Source: Thinopyrum elongatum (lineage: Eukaryota > Streptophyta > Magnoliopsida > Poales > Poaceae). Taken from it: a DNA stretch of 64,000 nt. Position numbers and translations under genes: made by a program. Location of the stretch: NCBI GenBank assembly GCA_011799875.1, contig CM022303.1, forward strand, positions 300,278,362 through 300,342,361, written 5' to 3'. The notes below the pieces were generated by a model. The model did not search any database and was not told where the DNA came from. It worked only from the letters and a program-made list of their open reading frames with translations. This document shows positions 21,781 through 33,739 of the stretch, in pieces (the first letter of the stretch is position 1; each line of letters starts with the position of its first letter).

Positions 21781-23967
21781 ATGGCGTCTAGCGTGGGAAA
21801 TTACCACCATAGAGGTCCTTACTTTGATGGTACTAATTTTGCTACTTGGAAGCATATGATGAAAATGCATGTTCTTGGACATAACCCCTCCGTTTGGGCT
21901 ATTATGTGTGTTGGTTTGCAAGGTGAATTCTTTGAAGATGGAAGAGAACCAAATCATGAAGCAACCGCAGAAGAATTGAAGATGTTGCAATACAACGCTC
22001 AAGCTTGCGATATCCTCTTCAACAGACTGTGCCCCGAAGAATTCAACAAAATCAGCTGCCTTGAGAATGCAAAGGAAATTTGGGATACTTTGGTTGATAT
22101 GCACGAAGGTACCGAGTCTGTCAAGGAATCCAAATTGGATGTGCTTCAAAGTCAACTTGACAAGTTCAGAACGAAGGATGGTGAAGGAGTCGCTGAAATG
22201 TATTCTAGGCTTGCTCTCATCACAAATGAGATTGCCGGCTTAGGAAGTGAAGAGATGACCGACAGATTCATCATCAAGAAGATCCTAAGAGCTTTGGATG
22301 GAAAATATGATACCGTGTGCACTTTGATCCAAATGATGCCCAATTACAGAGATCTCAAGCCCACGAAAGTCATTGGTAGAATTGTTGCTCATGAGATGTC
22401 ACTTAAGGATAAGGAAGAGCTTCACAACAAGTCTAGTGGTGCTTACAAAGCTTCATGTGATGCTCCCACAACATCAAGTGAGAAACAAGCCTTCAATGAA
22501 GAATTGAGCCTAATGGTGAAGAACTTCAACAAGTTCTACAAGAGTAGAAGCAAAGAGAGAAGTTCCAAGTCGAGGTCCTACGATGACAAGAGATCTTCTA
22601 GTCGTGAACGAAATTGCTACAATTGTGGAAGAACTGGACACTACTCCAATGAGTGTACGGCTCCCTACAAAAGAAGAGAAGACTCACCTAAAAGGAGAAG
22701 TAAAAGAGAGGAATCACCTCCAAGAGAGAGAAGGAGTAGAGATGATCGTTATGAACAAAGACTCTCTCGCAGAAGCAAGGATTCGGAAAGGAAGGACAAG
22801 TCATCAAAGAGCTACACAAGACGAAGACATCAAGCTCATGTTGGTGAATGGGTATCCGGTTCCGACTCCGAACACTACTCCGAGAGAAGTTATCACTCTG
22901 ACTCCGAACATACTCAAGATGAAGGTGTTGCCGGTCTTGCACTTGTGTCATCCAACTCCAATGACATATTTGACTCACCAAATGAAGGAATTGGAAGATG
23001 GTTCATGGCTAAAGGCCCCAAGGTATCACACCCCGAGTATGTTGATTTCAATAGTGATGAAGATGATTTGCTAGGTGATGATGATTTACTTGTTGACAAC
23101 TCTAGTGATGAAAACTATGATGAAATTGCTATTAATCATGCTAATCAAGATGAAACGAATGACAATGATAAGAAGGAGATTGAGCATCTAACTAAAGAAT
23201 TAAACACTCTTAAGTTAGCTCATGAAACTACCTTAGAGGATCATCGAGAGCTTTTAAAGACTCATGAGAAGCTACGCTTTGAAAAGCTCAATCTAGAGCA
23301 AGAGCATGGGTTCTTAAAAGCAATCAATGATGATCTTCGTAAGAAAAGTTCTTCTTACATTGCCAAGCATTTACTCTTGTCTACTTACATGCCACAAGTA
23401 AAATCTAGCAACAAGAACAAGAAAGATTCTTCTTCTAGTAGTAACAATAATCATGCTAAATCCAATATTGTTGCTTCTAGTAGTTCTCTTGATTCCACTA
23501 ATGATTCTCTTAGCCAAGTTACACTTGAGCAAGAAAATAGCTTATAGAAGGGAATTATAGAGAAAGGTGTCTACAAGAGCCTTGCCGGAAGTAAGCAATT
23601 TGAGGAGATTGTACGCAAGAAAGGAAGGCACCGGAAGAATCAAGGTGTTGGTTTTGAACGCAAGTTCAATGCCAATGGAGTTGAGTGGGAAGAAGATCAA
23701 TACCCCAAGACAAAGTTTGTTCCTCAACAAGAGAAGTATGACCCCACTTATTTTGATGGAACACAAGCTCAAGATGATCTTCCACCGCAAGACCACAAGC
23801 TAAAAGGCAAGGACAAGCTTCAAGAAGAGATTGATTCATTTGAAGAAGCTCCAAAGGCCTTGGTCAAGTGGGTTCCCAAGACTACATCAAGTTCCACTTC
23901 ATCAAGTACGACTACAACTCCAAGGATCCCCATCAAGTTGATGTGGGTCCCAAAGAAGAAGAACTAG
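21781..23967 (+). pseudogene. Copia Gag polyprotein of element C, one in-frame stop
   Basis: ATG at 21781, 71 bp after the primer site, opens 588 codons to TAG (23545-23547); the same frame then runs another 139 codons to TAG at 23965-23967, so the original protein was about 728 residues. Residues ~1-200 are the helical UBN2/Copia Gag region (starting MASSVGNYHHRGPYFDGTNF, with FATWKHMMKMH). A CCHC zinc knuckle (CYNCGRTGHYSNEC) lies near residue 279 in an Arg/Ser-rich stretch. An acidic segment and a coiled coil follow (about residues 450-540). The end is Ser/Thr-rich and finishes IKLMWVPKKN. Gag would form the particle and bind element RNA. No protease or pol follows. Confidence 0.85.
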
Positions 23968-25713
23968 AGAGTTCTTGAGGGTGACTCCGCCAACATACTT
24001 CACTCATATTCATCTTGGCAAGGACAAGTGCAATCAACTTCCATATCTTGCACTAGTTCAAGGAGTCACAAACCCTCTTGTTGGTAAGACAAGGAACAAG
24101 GTAACCTAATGCTTTCATGGACAACATCATATGTGTGTTTCACTCTATGTCTATGGATATCCTTGTGTGTTCCTTGTGGGACTAACCCATGTAGGTATTG
24201 AAAGTGCAACTCACTCTAATGGATTGCTCCAAATGATCTACATCAACATTGAGCATCCACATCTTCAACATCTACATGAAGTCATCATCGACAAAACCCA
24301 AGGTTAGTTCACCCCTCTTAGGGGGGATATCACATCTAGGGGGAGCTTTACTCTAAGAATTGAGCTAAAGCAACTCTAATGGTGTGAACACAACAATGCT
24401 TTATGTAAAAGTGGTAACCCCACTTGTGCTTAAACGATGAGTATGACCTATGATCAAATGTTCTCATTTGACTCCTAAGTCAATATACTCATATATAGAT
24501 GACCTAGTCATCGCCAATTGCTTGATAGATGCTAGAGTGTTTGTGCATGCTTTGCCACATATTTCTTTTGCTATCTTATTGTGTGAGCAAGTTGGTTGCA
24601 TAATTTTCTCCATTCGAGGACATCCATTTGTTGTTTTGATTGATTGGTTTTTCTTTTTGCCAAATGGATGGACAAGAATGCCTAAGTACTCCCTCTAGCT
24701 ATCTATGCTTTTCTCGTTTCAAACTCTATTCATGCTACATCATAAAGTTTGATCAAGTCGAATTCGGACCCTCCGGGTGAGGAGCACTCGGAGCCACCGA
24801 TCCGTCAAGGGCTTAACTTCCAAAACCTCTTAATGGCTTTCAGTCTGACCGATTCATCCATCTCGGTCTCACCGAAATCATTGGGTTGATCTAGGTTTTC
24901 ACCTCGGTGCAACCGATTAGAACAGTTCGGTCACACCGAGTTGCAGTAACCGCTTGCGATTTTGCATCTCGGTGCCACCAAGTCGCTCCACTTGGTCACA
25001 CCGACAGTGACTGGGTATATATATCCGCGGGTTGAAATTTGGAAATTTCTTCAAACTCCCAACCGCGCCTGCCCAACTCTGCCGCCCCCTTGCTCTCCGG
25101 ATCGTCACCGTCGTCGCCAGCGCCCTCCTGCTGCTGGTCTCCGCCGCCATCAACGGGATTCTTCGCTGCCGTTGTCGCTGTAGCGAGTCCGCCGCCAAGT
25201 TAGGGTACGGACTCGATCCCTTTGTGTATTCCTTAACTCCGATTCTTGCACAAAGGATAATGCCATGCTTCTAGCCATGATTGAGATCATCCTATCCAAC
25301 AAAACCTTCCTCTAGATTAGTTTTGATGCAAAAAACTTAGGGTTAGGTTTCCGCCGAACTCATCTCGGACCGACCGATTTGAAGTATTCGGTCTCACCAA
25401 TTTGGCCCAGGCCATTGCACATGTACTACTCGGTCTGACCGAAGTGTACGAATCGGTGTGACTGAGTTTACTTTCTCTGTGAAACCCTAGCATCTCGGAT
25501 TCACTGAACTGCATCTCCATCTGACCGAAACTGCCAGTTTAGACTCCAAAGTTGCTTCGGTGTCACCGAGTTAGTCATATCGGTAGCTCCGAAATGCTTT
25601 CTGCAGAAAACTAAAATTAAGTTTTTGAGTCAAACTTTTTGCCAAAATAGCTATACTTTGTGATGCTCATCTACTCTGCCTATACCTATCTATTCACAGG
25701 GTCAGTGTCAGCC
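23968..25713 (+). promoter_or_regulatory. Interior region of Copia C with a second promoter-like unit
   Basis: Noncoding DNA between the two ORFs. From 24740 it repeats the palindrome theme of the LTR (tcggtctcaccga at 24863 and others), followed by a TATA box TATATATAT at 25016-25024 and a C-rich leader. A donor-like site near 25197 and an acceptor ctattcacag at 25690-25699, just before the ATG at 25714, suggest a ~500-bp leader intron; the intron itself also carries palindromes (25360-25590). This looks like a separate transcription unit for the second ORF. The earlier part, 23968-24740, has no recognisable feature. Confidence 0.55.
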
Positions 25714-26846
25714 ATGTCAGACAACAGTGACAGCCAGAACAGGTCAGAGGAGCAAGCAAATCTTAGTGAGGGCACTAGTCCCTCCAATAGCAGTTATGAT
25801 GAGGGTAGCAGAAGCACCCCAAGCAACTTGCCTAAGGCTGCAACTAGGCAAAGGAAGAAGAGAACCTCAGATTCTGAAGATGAGGACTTTGTGGTTGATG
25901 AGGAGGTCACCTCAAAGAAGAAGGCTGTCAAGAAGGAGTATGCTGCTGCTGCCATCAAGCCTGGCATGAAGAAGAAAGTTCCTACCAAGAGAGTGCCTAT
26001 GTCAAAAGCCAGAGCCTCCACTCAGGAAACTATGGAGTTCACTCTTGAACCAAGAGAAGAAGAGGCTGCTGGAGGCAAGAAAAGGAAGGAAAGTGTCAAG
26101 AAGACCATGGCCAGAGTTATTGGCAGATCATCAATGATGAAAGATCCAGATGAAGATGATGAGGAAGAAGCTGTTGAGCTAGCACCAAAGTCTCAGAAGA
26201 TTTTGGGAGATGCAATCAAGTCTGGGGCTACTTCATCTAAGCCCAAGACAGCTCCAAAGCCATCTGCCCAAGCTCAAGTCCCAAAGCCTACAGCATCCAA
26301 GAGATCCACCAAAAACATCCCAGATGCTGAGAAGAACAAGGCCCCGGTGCCTGAACTTCAAGAGGATGAGGAGCAGCAAGTGCTCAGGAAGCTCAAACCA
26401 AAAATTCCAGATCATGATGACAATCATCCCATAGCAGAGAACATGAAGTTGAGAAAGGACAAGCCATCCTGACTCAGAACCAAGAAAGTCTTGAGAGGAT
26501 CATTGAAACAAAATTTTATGATCTAGACTTGAAGGTCACAGAGATCCAAACCATAGTTGAGCAACTTCAAGAAGAGGCAGAGGACAGGAGAGGAAGAGTC
26601 ACCACAGATGCATTTCACAGAGTGCCAAGAGCACAAAGGTCTACAGCAGAGCCAGTTGTCACAAATTCCAGAGCTACAGCTTCAGCACCTGCAGCAACTG
26701 CCACTGTTGCACCTTTAGTTGCAACTCCTCCAGCTCCTCAGACATCAGCAGAAGCCTTTGCAGACGGACTCCTCTCAATGCCATCTACGCACACTGGAGC
26801 CACCAGCCCAAAGACCACTTTAGGAGCTCCTGGAGATCATGCCTAG
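25714..26846 (+). pseudogene. Second ORF of Copia C: charged nuclear-type protein, frameshifted
   Basis: ATG at 25714 gives 252 codons to TGA at 26470-26472. The reading then continues one frame over (about 26460-26846), so a frameshift near 26450-26465 splits an original protein of about 375 residues. It starts MSDNSDSQNRSEEQ, is rich in Ser, Glu and Lys, and has several basic clusters that could be nuclear signals (RQRKKR, KKKAVKK, KKKVPTKR). The second part has a coiled-coil stretch (ERIIETKFYDLDLKVTEIQ) and an Ala/Pro/Thr-rich tail. No domain recognised; it has neither RT nor integrase features. Its own TATA box, leader and intron suggest gene-like expression. Confidence 0.55.
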
Positions 26847-27354
26847 AGTGCCGAATAGCACTATGCATTTTTGAGCTATTTGGTAACTTGTTGCCAAAGG
26901 GGGAGAAAGTGTATAGATCTTAGGCTTCGAGAGAGAGTGTTTTGCTTTTGTTTGCCTCTCTTGCTACTTGATATTTGTTCGTTTGGTTGCTACATTATTT
27001 GTGCTTGTGTGTGAGATACACTTATGGTTGATCGTTATGCTTTAATGTGTGCTTGAATGATGCTATCTATAATACTTGTGTTTGATCAAACATGTTTCCC
27101 TTGGTGATGAGTGCATGTGCCTTACATTCTATCATTTTGAGCGCTCCACCAAGATGTATGTGACATGGAAGAGTAACCCATGATCATAATTGATTGTGCA
27201 TTTGCATTCAAAAGCAAATTTTAAATAATGCACAAATTTAGGGGGAGCTCTTGCTTATCACATACTTCTCAAAGCGACGATATATTTCATTCATATTATC
27301 GTTTGTCGAAGCTTTGATCTATATGTTGTCATCAATTACCAAAAAGGGGGAGAT
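26847..27354 (+). other. 3' untranslated interior and polypurine tract of Copia C
   Basis: T-rich DNA after the second ORF. It contains a first purine tract ccaaagggggagaaag at 26894-26909, and the true tract aaaaagggggagat (27340-27354) abuts the 3' LTR. Two such tracts in one element suggest the interior was assembled from related elements. Confidence 0.7.
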
Positions 27355-29010
27355 TGAAAGTGCAACTAATCCCCGGGTGGTTTTGGTAATTCATAACAAT
27401 GTATAGCTCATTGAACTAATATCCTTTCAAGTTAAATATTTTAGAAAGTTCAATGATTGGCATGGCACATGGACTAGAGATGTGGACCCCTCAAAATGCT
27501 AAGGACAAATATTGGCAAAAGCTCAAGACACTAAATTTCTATTTTAGTGATCCAAGATCACATTGAGTCCATAGGAAAAGCCAATACTATTAAAAGGGGA
27601 TGAAGTGTTGCTTAATGGTCTACTTGCTCAAAGTGCTTAGTGATATGCTCCAAAGCCATCAACCACTTTCTCAAATCCATATATGTCCTAAACCTAGAGT
27701 CAAACTCAGCCCCACCGATTTGATCTATCTAGCGCCACCGAGTTCCTTTGACATAGCCACTGCCAGAAACCCTAATCAGTTCGGTCTCACCGATAGGGAT
27801 TTCGGTCTCACCGAGATGGGATTGGAAACTCTCTGTTTCCCTTCGTAACGTTTCGGTCTCACCGAAATGAGCGATCGGTCCCACCGAGTTCGCAATGCAA
27901 ACTCTCTGTTTCCCTTTCGTAACGTTTCGGTCTTACTGAAAGGAGTGATCGGTCCCACCGAGTTTGCCTGACCAACTCTCTGTTTGCTCATTGCTGAAAT
28001 CGGTCTCACCGAGTTCATGCAATCGGTCACACCGAGATGAGGTTTTGCCCTAACCCTAGCACATCGGTCCCACCGAGTTGATCATGTCGGTCCCACCGAA
28101 ATGCCTAACGTTCACATTTTGAATTGAATCGGTCTCATCGAGTTCTTCCATTCGGTCTGACCGAGTTGAGTCAAATGTGTGTAACGGTTGGATTTTGTGT
28201 GGAGGCTATATATACCCCTCCACCCCCTTCTCTATTCAAGAGAGAGCCATCAGAACGTGCCTACACTTCCACTACTCATTTTCTGAGAGAGAACCACCTA
28301 CTCATGTGTTGAGACCAAGACATTCCAATCCAACCACAAGAATCTTGATCTCTAGCCTTCCCAAGTTGCTTTCCACTCAAATCATCTTTCCACCATATCC
28401 AAATCCGTGAGAGAGAGTTGAGTGTTGGGGAGACTATCATTTGAAGCACAAGAGCAAGGAGTTCATCATCAACACACCGTTTATTACCTTTTGGAGAGTG
28501 GTGTCTCCTAGATTGGTTAGGTGTCACTTGGGAGCCTTCGACGAGATTGTGGAGTTGAACCAAGGAGTTTGTAAGGGCAAGGAGATTGCCTACTTCGTGA
28601 AGATCTACCCAAGTGAGGCAAGTCCTTCATGGGCGATGGCCATGGTGGGATAGGCAAGGTTGCTTCTTCATGGACCCTTTGTGGGTGGAGCCCTCCGTGG
28701 ACTCGCGCAACTGTTACCCTTCGTGGGTTGAAGTTTCCATCAACGTGGATGTACGATAGCACCACCTATCGGAACCACGTCAAAAATCTTCGTGTCTACA
28801 TTGCGTTTGCCTTCTCCAAACTCTTCCCTTTACCTTCATATGCAATGTTTTACTTTCCACTTCTACACTCTTAGAATTGCATGTGTAGGTTGATTGCTTG
28901 ACTTTGCTAAGTTGCTAAAATCTGCCAAGACTTAAATTTGGGAAAAGGCTAGATTTTTATTTGGTCAAGTAGTCTAATCACCCCCCTCTAGACTTACTTT
29001 CGATCCTACA
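27355..29010 (+). repeat. 3' LTR of Copia C
   Basis: 1656 bp with the same ends as the 5' LTR. It has an extra ~21-bp palindrome unit near 27790 that the 5' LTR lacks, a TATA box at 28207-28214 and the target duplication gttgg after it. Confidence 0.9.
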
Positions 29011-29015
29011 GTTGG

Positions 29016-29040
29016 AGACGTATCAGCATCCCCAAGCTTA
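29016..29040 (-). other. Displaced LTR start and polypurine tract of E3
   Basis: 29016-29025 (agacgtatca) is the outermost part of the E3 3' LTR cut off by Copia C. 29026-29040 is its minus-strand polypurine tract, taagcttggggatgc when reversed, identical in kind to that of E1. Confidence 0.8.
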
Positions 29041-31516
29041 ATTCCTACTCGTCCTTGAGTAGGTAAATGATAAAAATAGAATTTTTGATGTGGAATGCTG
29101 CCTAACATGTTCATCACATATTGTTTTCTTTTGTAGCATGTACATTTGGACTTTTATATGATTCAAAGCAATAGTCTAGTTTTGACATGAAGATTTCAAT
29201 ACTCAAGCATATCAACAAGCAACCATGTCTTTCAAAATATCAACACTAAAGCAAGTTATCCCTAGCCCATCATGCTCAATCATTGATCCATTCATGAAAC
29301 ACACTCGCATATTAGCTACACCCAATGCTCAAGTATGATCATAGTGCCCCTTAGTTGGTGCTTTATAAGAGAAGATGGAGACTCAAATAAAATAAAAATT
29401 GCATAAAGTAAATAGAAGGGCCCTTCACAGAGGGAAGTAGGGATTTGTAGAGGTGCTAGAGCTCAAAGCGAAAAAGATAGAGATAAAACATTTTGGGTGA
29501 CATGCTTTTCCTGTCAACGAAAATGATCGAGTAGTTCCCAATACTTTCCATGCTAGATATATCATAGGCGGTTCCCAAACATAAAATAAAGTTTATTCCT
29601 TTTTCCACCATACTTTCACATTCCACGGCTAGCCGTATCCACGGGTACCGTCCATACCAACACTTTCCAAGGAATTTATTATTTGACAACATAAAGTAAA
29701 TTCATTTCTCATTTCAGGACTGGGCATCCCTAATACCTTTTCCGTACTCTCATGCAATGACAAGTGAATAAACACTCATCTTGAGAATAACACATCTAGC
29801 ATGGAAAAATATCAGCTACCCCCTACCGTTTCATGAGCAGTACGAACACACAAAAAGGAAATTTATTTTGAAAATTTGAGATGGCACATACAAATTTGCT
29901 TAGAACGGAACAGAAATACCGCATATAGGTAGGTATAGTGGACTCATATGGCAAAACTGGGTTTAAGGATTTTTTATGCACAAGTAGTATTCCTACTTAG
30001 TACAAGTGAAGGCTAGCAAAAAGATTGAGAGTCATCCAACCAAGAAACGAAAAATCTCATAAGCGAGCATTAAGCATAACTAACACCGAATAATGCACCA
30101 CAAGTAGGATGTAATTTCATTGCATAACTATTAACTTATGTGCTTGCATAGGGAATCACAAACCTTAAAACCAATATTCTTACTAAAGCACAATTACTCA
30201 TCAACATGACTCACATATTATATCATCATATCGCAAAACTATTACAAAGAATCAAGTTTATTTTGTCCAATGATCTTCATGAAAGTTTTTATTATGTCCG
30301 TCTTGAATATCTATCACTTTGGGACTAGTTTCATATATTGCTTTTGATAGCTCAAACAAATCTAAGTGAAGAACATGAGCATAAAATTTTCTTCTCTCAA
30401 AATAATATAAGTGAAGCATGAGAGAATTTTTTCAAAATTACTAACTCTCAAATAAATATAAGTGAAGCATGAGTGCATTTCTTCAAAAATATTAAAGCAC
30501 ACCGTGCTCAAAAAGATATAAGTGAAGCACTAGAGCAATTCCATAGCTCATAAAATTTAAGTGAAGCACATAGAGCAATTCTAACAAATCATAGTATAAT
30601 TTTGGCTCTCCCAAATAGGTGTGTTCAGCAAGGATAGATGACTCAAACTAAAAATCAAAACAAGCAAAGACTCATATAACACAAGACTCTCCAAGCAAAA
30701 CTCATGATATGTGACGAATAAAAATATAGCTCCAAGTAAAATACCAATGGTCGTTAGAAGAAAGAGGGGATGCCACTCGGGGGCATCCCCAAGCTTAGTT
30801 GCTTGTTTCTCTTTGGATAATGGCTTGGGGTGCCATGGGGAATCCCCAAGCTTAGGCTCTTCTTACTCCTTATTCCTTCGTCCATCGTGATATCACCCAA
30901 AACTTGAAAACTTCAATCACACAAAACTCAACAAAACCTTCGTGAGATCGGTTAGTATAAGAAAACCAATCTTTACTTTAAGTACTATAGAAAACCCATT
31001 AAAATTTTGTTATTGCATTATATCTACTGTATTCTAACTTTACCATGGCTTATACCCCCTTATACAAACCATAAATTCATCAAAATAAGCACACAATGCA
31101 AAGAAAACAGAATCTGTCAAAAACAGAACAGTCTGTAAAGATGCGAATTGTTCTCATACTTTTGTAACTCCAAAAACTCTGAAAAATTAGGACAAAAGAT
31201 TCAATTTGTATGTCAATCTTGTGTAAAAAATTCAAAAAATTTAGTTGCTTATGTGATCTTAAAAAGTTATTTTACTTGACGCAAAAGTTTATGTTTTCCA
31301 ACAAGATCAAATCAACTATCACCAAAGCTATCCCAAAGGCTTTACTTGGCACAAACACTAACTAAAACATAAAAGACACAATCATAACTGAGGCGTAATT
31401 GTGCAAACACTCAATAACAGAAAGAAAAAGGCAAAAATAAATTTTATTCATTGGGTTGCCTCCCAACAAGCTCTTTCTTTATAGCCATCAAGATAGGCTT
31501 GAGATTTCATTGATGC
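29041..31516 (-). other. 3' spacer of E3
   Basis: Noncoding AT-rich DNA, collinear in inverse with the E1 spacer (540-5956 without the insertion). It includes the short tandem repeats at about 30360-30590 and the PPT-like phrases near 30785 and 30850. The uninterrupted site corresponding to the E1 insertion is at about 30960-31030. Confidence 0.75.
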
Positions 31517-31930
31517 TCACATAAAAGATAAGAATTGAAGCGCAAAGAGAGCATCATAAAACATGTGACAAACACATTTAAGTCTAACATACTTCCAATG
31601 CATTGGGATTTTATAAGCAAACAAATTATTGAGACAAGAAATATATAGCATATGCAAGGAAGAAGAAAGAAACAATAGCAATCTCAACATAACGAGAGGT
31701 AGATTAGTAACATGAAAATTTCTACAACCATATTTTCCTCTCTCATAATAATTACATGTAGGATCATAATCAAATTCAACAATATAGCTATCAAATAAAA
31801 TTTTCTTTTTATGATCCACATGCATGCAAAGTTGACACTCTTCCAAAATAGTGGGATTATCATCAAATAAAGTCATGACCTCTCCAAGCCCACTTTTATT
31901 AAAAATTTCATAGAATTGATTACTCTCCAA
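31517..31930 (-). pseudogene. Degenerate continuation of the E3 ORF
   Basis: 137 codons in another frame downstream of 31947. They share the word VSTLG/ECQL theme with the end of the first part, and their tail is hydrophobic (LPLVMLRLLLFLSSSLHML), like a membrane segment. It is either the frameshifted C-terminus or a second small ORF. No homology recognised. Confidence 0.4.
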
Positions 31931-31946
31931 ATATGTGGGGATTATT

Positions 31947-32876
31947 TTAACCTAGAGTTGACACTCTTCCAAACCCACTTTCAATATTATTGCAAACATA
32001 TTCAACATGAGGCTTAAATAAATTTTCAAGATCGTAAGAAGAATCACCCCAATCATGATCATTGCAATAAGTAGTGGACATAGCAAAATTAGCATCCCCA
32101 AGCTTGGGGGTTTGCATATTATTAGCACAATTGTCATTAATAAAATTTGTAATAGCATCATTGCAATCCTGCTTTTCATTCAAGGGGCTATCAAGTGTGG
32201 GTGGAATAGCAATAATTTCATGTTTAACATAAGGAACTATAGCAAGTTCATCTCCATAAGCATCATTAATATTGGCATCAAGGCCACAAGAATCGCAAGC
32301 ATCATGTTCATCAAGAGGGGATAATTCAATCAAATCAACGGAATCATAATTATCCATAGCTTCATGCATATCATTATTTTCTTCCAAAGCAGAGGACATT
32401 TTCTCAATAAATTCTTTAACATGGGCATTATGAGCATAATTTTCATAGCAATACTTAAGTATGTCAAAAAAATTAGATTTGTAGAGAGTAATATCATACT
32501 TTTCAATCAAAGAAGCAACTTCATAAGCACCCTTAAAAGCAACAAATTCTTCAATTTGTTCCATATCACAGTAACTATAAATTTCCTTGGAATAAGAAGA
32601 TAAGATTTCATTGTCATTAAACTCACATAGATAGGGAAGATGTTTTCTAGGGTTCTTAGAGCAAAAAGTAAAATCACAAATTTCACCAAGATTCCAAGCA
32701 TAGCATAGCAATAAATTTATTTGATTCCATAAGAGCTTCCCCTTTTCAGACAAACGATAACGCACAAAATGAGCATGCTCATCTAATGATTTTCCCTCAA
32801 CTAAACTAGTTGGGGTTTCAGCACGAGCACAAATGGATCGAAGATGACCCAAGTAGAAAACTTTAAGTGGATCCAT
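31947..32876 (-). CDS. Unknown ORF in gag position of E3
   Basis: ATG at 32876 lies 246 bp after the primer site, so this is the first ORF of the element; it runs 309 codons. It starts MDPLKVFYLGHLRSICARAE and has a mixed helical first half with several Cys/Tyr-rich segments (LLLCYAWNLGEICDFTFCS). The second half is acidic and Asn-rich (DEHDACDSCGLDANINDAYG). There is no Gag zinc knuckle, protease or polymerase motif. Weak, stop-containing reading continues to 31517 (137 codons beginning after a stop, with VEFDYDPTCNYYERGKYGC), so the original protein was probably longer. The ORF is probably specific to a non-autonomous Athila-related family; its role could be packaging or no longer needed. 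Confidence 0.6.
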   Translation of the reverse strand: MDPLKVFYLGHLRSICARAETPTSLVEGKSLDEHAHFVRYRLSEKGKLLWNQINLLLCYAWNLGEICDFTFCSKNPRKHLPYLCEFNDNEILSSYSKEIYSYCDMEQIEEFVAFKGAYEVASLIEKYDITLYKSNFFDILKYCYENYAHNAHVKEFIEKMSSALEENNDMHEAMDNYDSVDLIELSPLDEHDACDSCGLDANINDAYGDELAIVPYVKHEIIAIPPTLDSPLNEKQDCNDAITNFINDNCANNMQTPKLGDANFAMSTTYCNDHDWGDSSYDLENLFKPHVEYVCNNIESGFGRVSTLG

Positions 32877-33121
32877 ATCAATAGATTTTTAGCAAGTGAA
32901 GATGCAAGCAAATAGAGGCTCATGGCAACACAAGCAAGGATAGCAAACAAGAACACAAGCAAACAAGAGATCTGACAAGAAAAAGGCGAACGAAAAAGAA
33001 GGCGAATAAAACGGCATTTTTTTGTGAAGTGGGGGAGATGAAAATGAGAGGAAAATGGCAAATAATGTAAATTGCAAGGAGATGAGATTTGTGATTAGGA
33101 ACCTGATAGATGTTGATGATG

Positions 33122-33141
33122 TCTCCCCGGCAATGGCACCA
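33122..33141 (-). other. Primer-binding site of E3 (tRNA-Asp-like)
   Basis: On the minus strand it reads TGGTGCCATTGCCGGGGAGA, 11 bp after the LTR end. It is close to the complement of the 3' end of plant tRNA-Asp (TGGCGCCGTTGCCGGGGA), the primer typical for Athila-type elements, with two changes. Confidence 0.8.
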
Positions 33142-33152
33142 GAAATTCCTTT

Positions 33153-33739
33153 TGATGTCGCTTGAACTATGTCGGTATTTCCCCAAAGAGGAAGGGATGA
33201 TGCAGCACAGCTACGGTAGGTATTTCCCTCAGTGTTGAGACCAAGGTTATCGAACCAGTAGGAGAACCAAGCAACACTATGTAAACGGTATCTGCACACA
33301 AAGAACAAATACCTGCAACCCGACGTGTTAAAGGGATTGTCAATCCCTTTCGAGTAACGGTGCCAGAAATTGTCAAGTTGACGGGATAAAAATTATGATA
33401 GATTGGATAGATAGATCTTGAATAATCACGAAATAAAAGAAGTAACAAAAAAGTGCAACAAGGTATTTTTGGGTTTTTAGAATAATAGATCAGAAAATAA
33501 AAGTAGCAAATAATATATCGGAAAGCAAATATGATGAAGAATAGACCCGGGGGCCGTAGATTTCACTAGTGGCTTCTCTCGAGAAAAATAGCATACAGTG
33601 GGTAAACAAATTACTGTTGGGCAATTGATAGAACTTCAAATAATCATGACGATATCCATGCAATGATTATTATATAGGCATCACGTCCAAGATTAGTTGA
33701 CCGACTCCTGCCTTCATCTACTACTATTACTCTACACAT
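33153..33739 (-). repeat. 5' LTR of E3, truncated
   Basis: Matches 18472-19055 at roughly 95%. It stops abruptly after ctattactctacacat at about 33739, where sequence of LTR D begins. The missing ~1 kb includes U3 and the promoter. Confidence 0.8.

Larger units (their letters stand above)
20061..29010 (+). mobile_element. C: Ty1/Copia-type LTR retrotransposon, complete but non-autonomous
   Basis: Both LTRs (1636 and 1656 bp), a perfect 5-bp target duplication gttgg (20056-20060 and 29011-29015), an initiator-Met primer site and a polypurine tract are present. Removing the element restores the E3 LTR end. The interior holds a gag and a second, unrelated ORF, but no protease, integrase or reverse transcriptase. 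By eye the LTRs differ at about 63 of 1630 aligned sites (3.9%), plus one ~21-bp insertion in the 3' LTR, so the insertion is about 1.5 million years old at 1.3e-8 per site per year. Confidence 0.9.
18472..33739 (-). mobile_element. E3: non-autonomous Athila-type Gypsy element (minus), hosting Copia C
   Basis: Read on the minus strand: truncated 5' LTR (33739-33153), tRNA-Asp-type primer site (33141-33122), one ORF (32876 down), spacer, polypurine tract (29040-29026) and 3' LTR (29025-29016 plus 20060-18472). The 3' LTR is split by Copia element C. In the ~480 bp of LTR overlap I count about 22 substitutions (near 4.5%). No gag, pol or integrase is recognisable; the single ORF occupies the gag position. 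It lies in E2 DNA on its left side. Confidence 0.85.
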
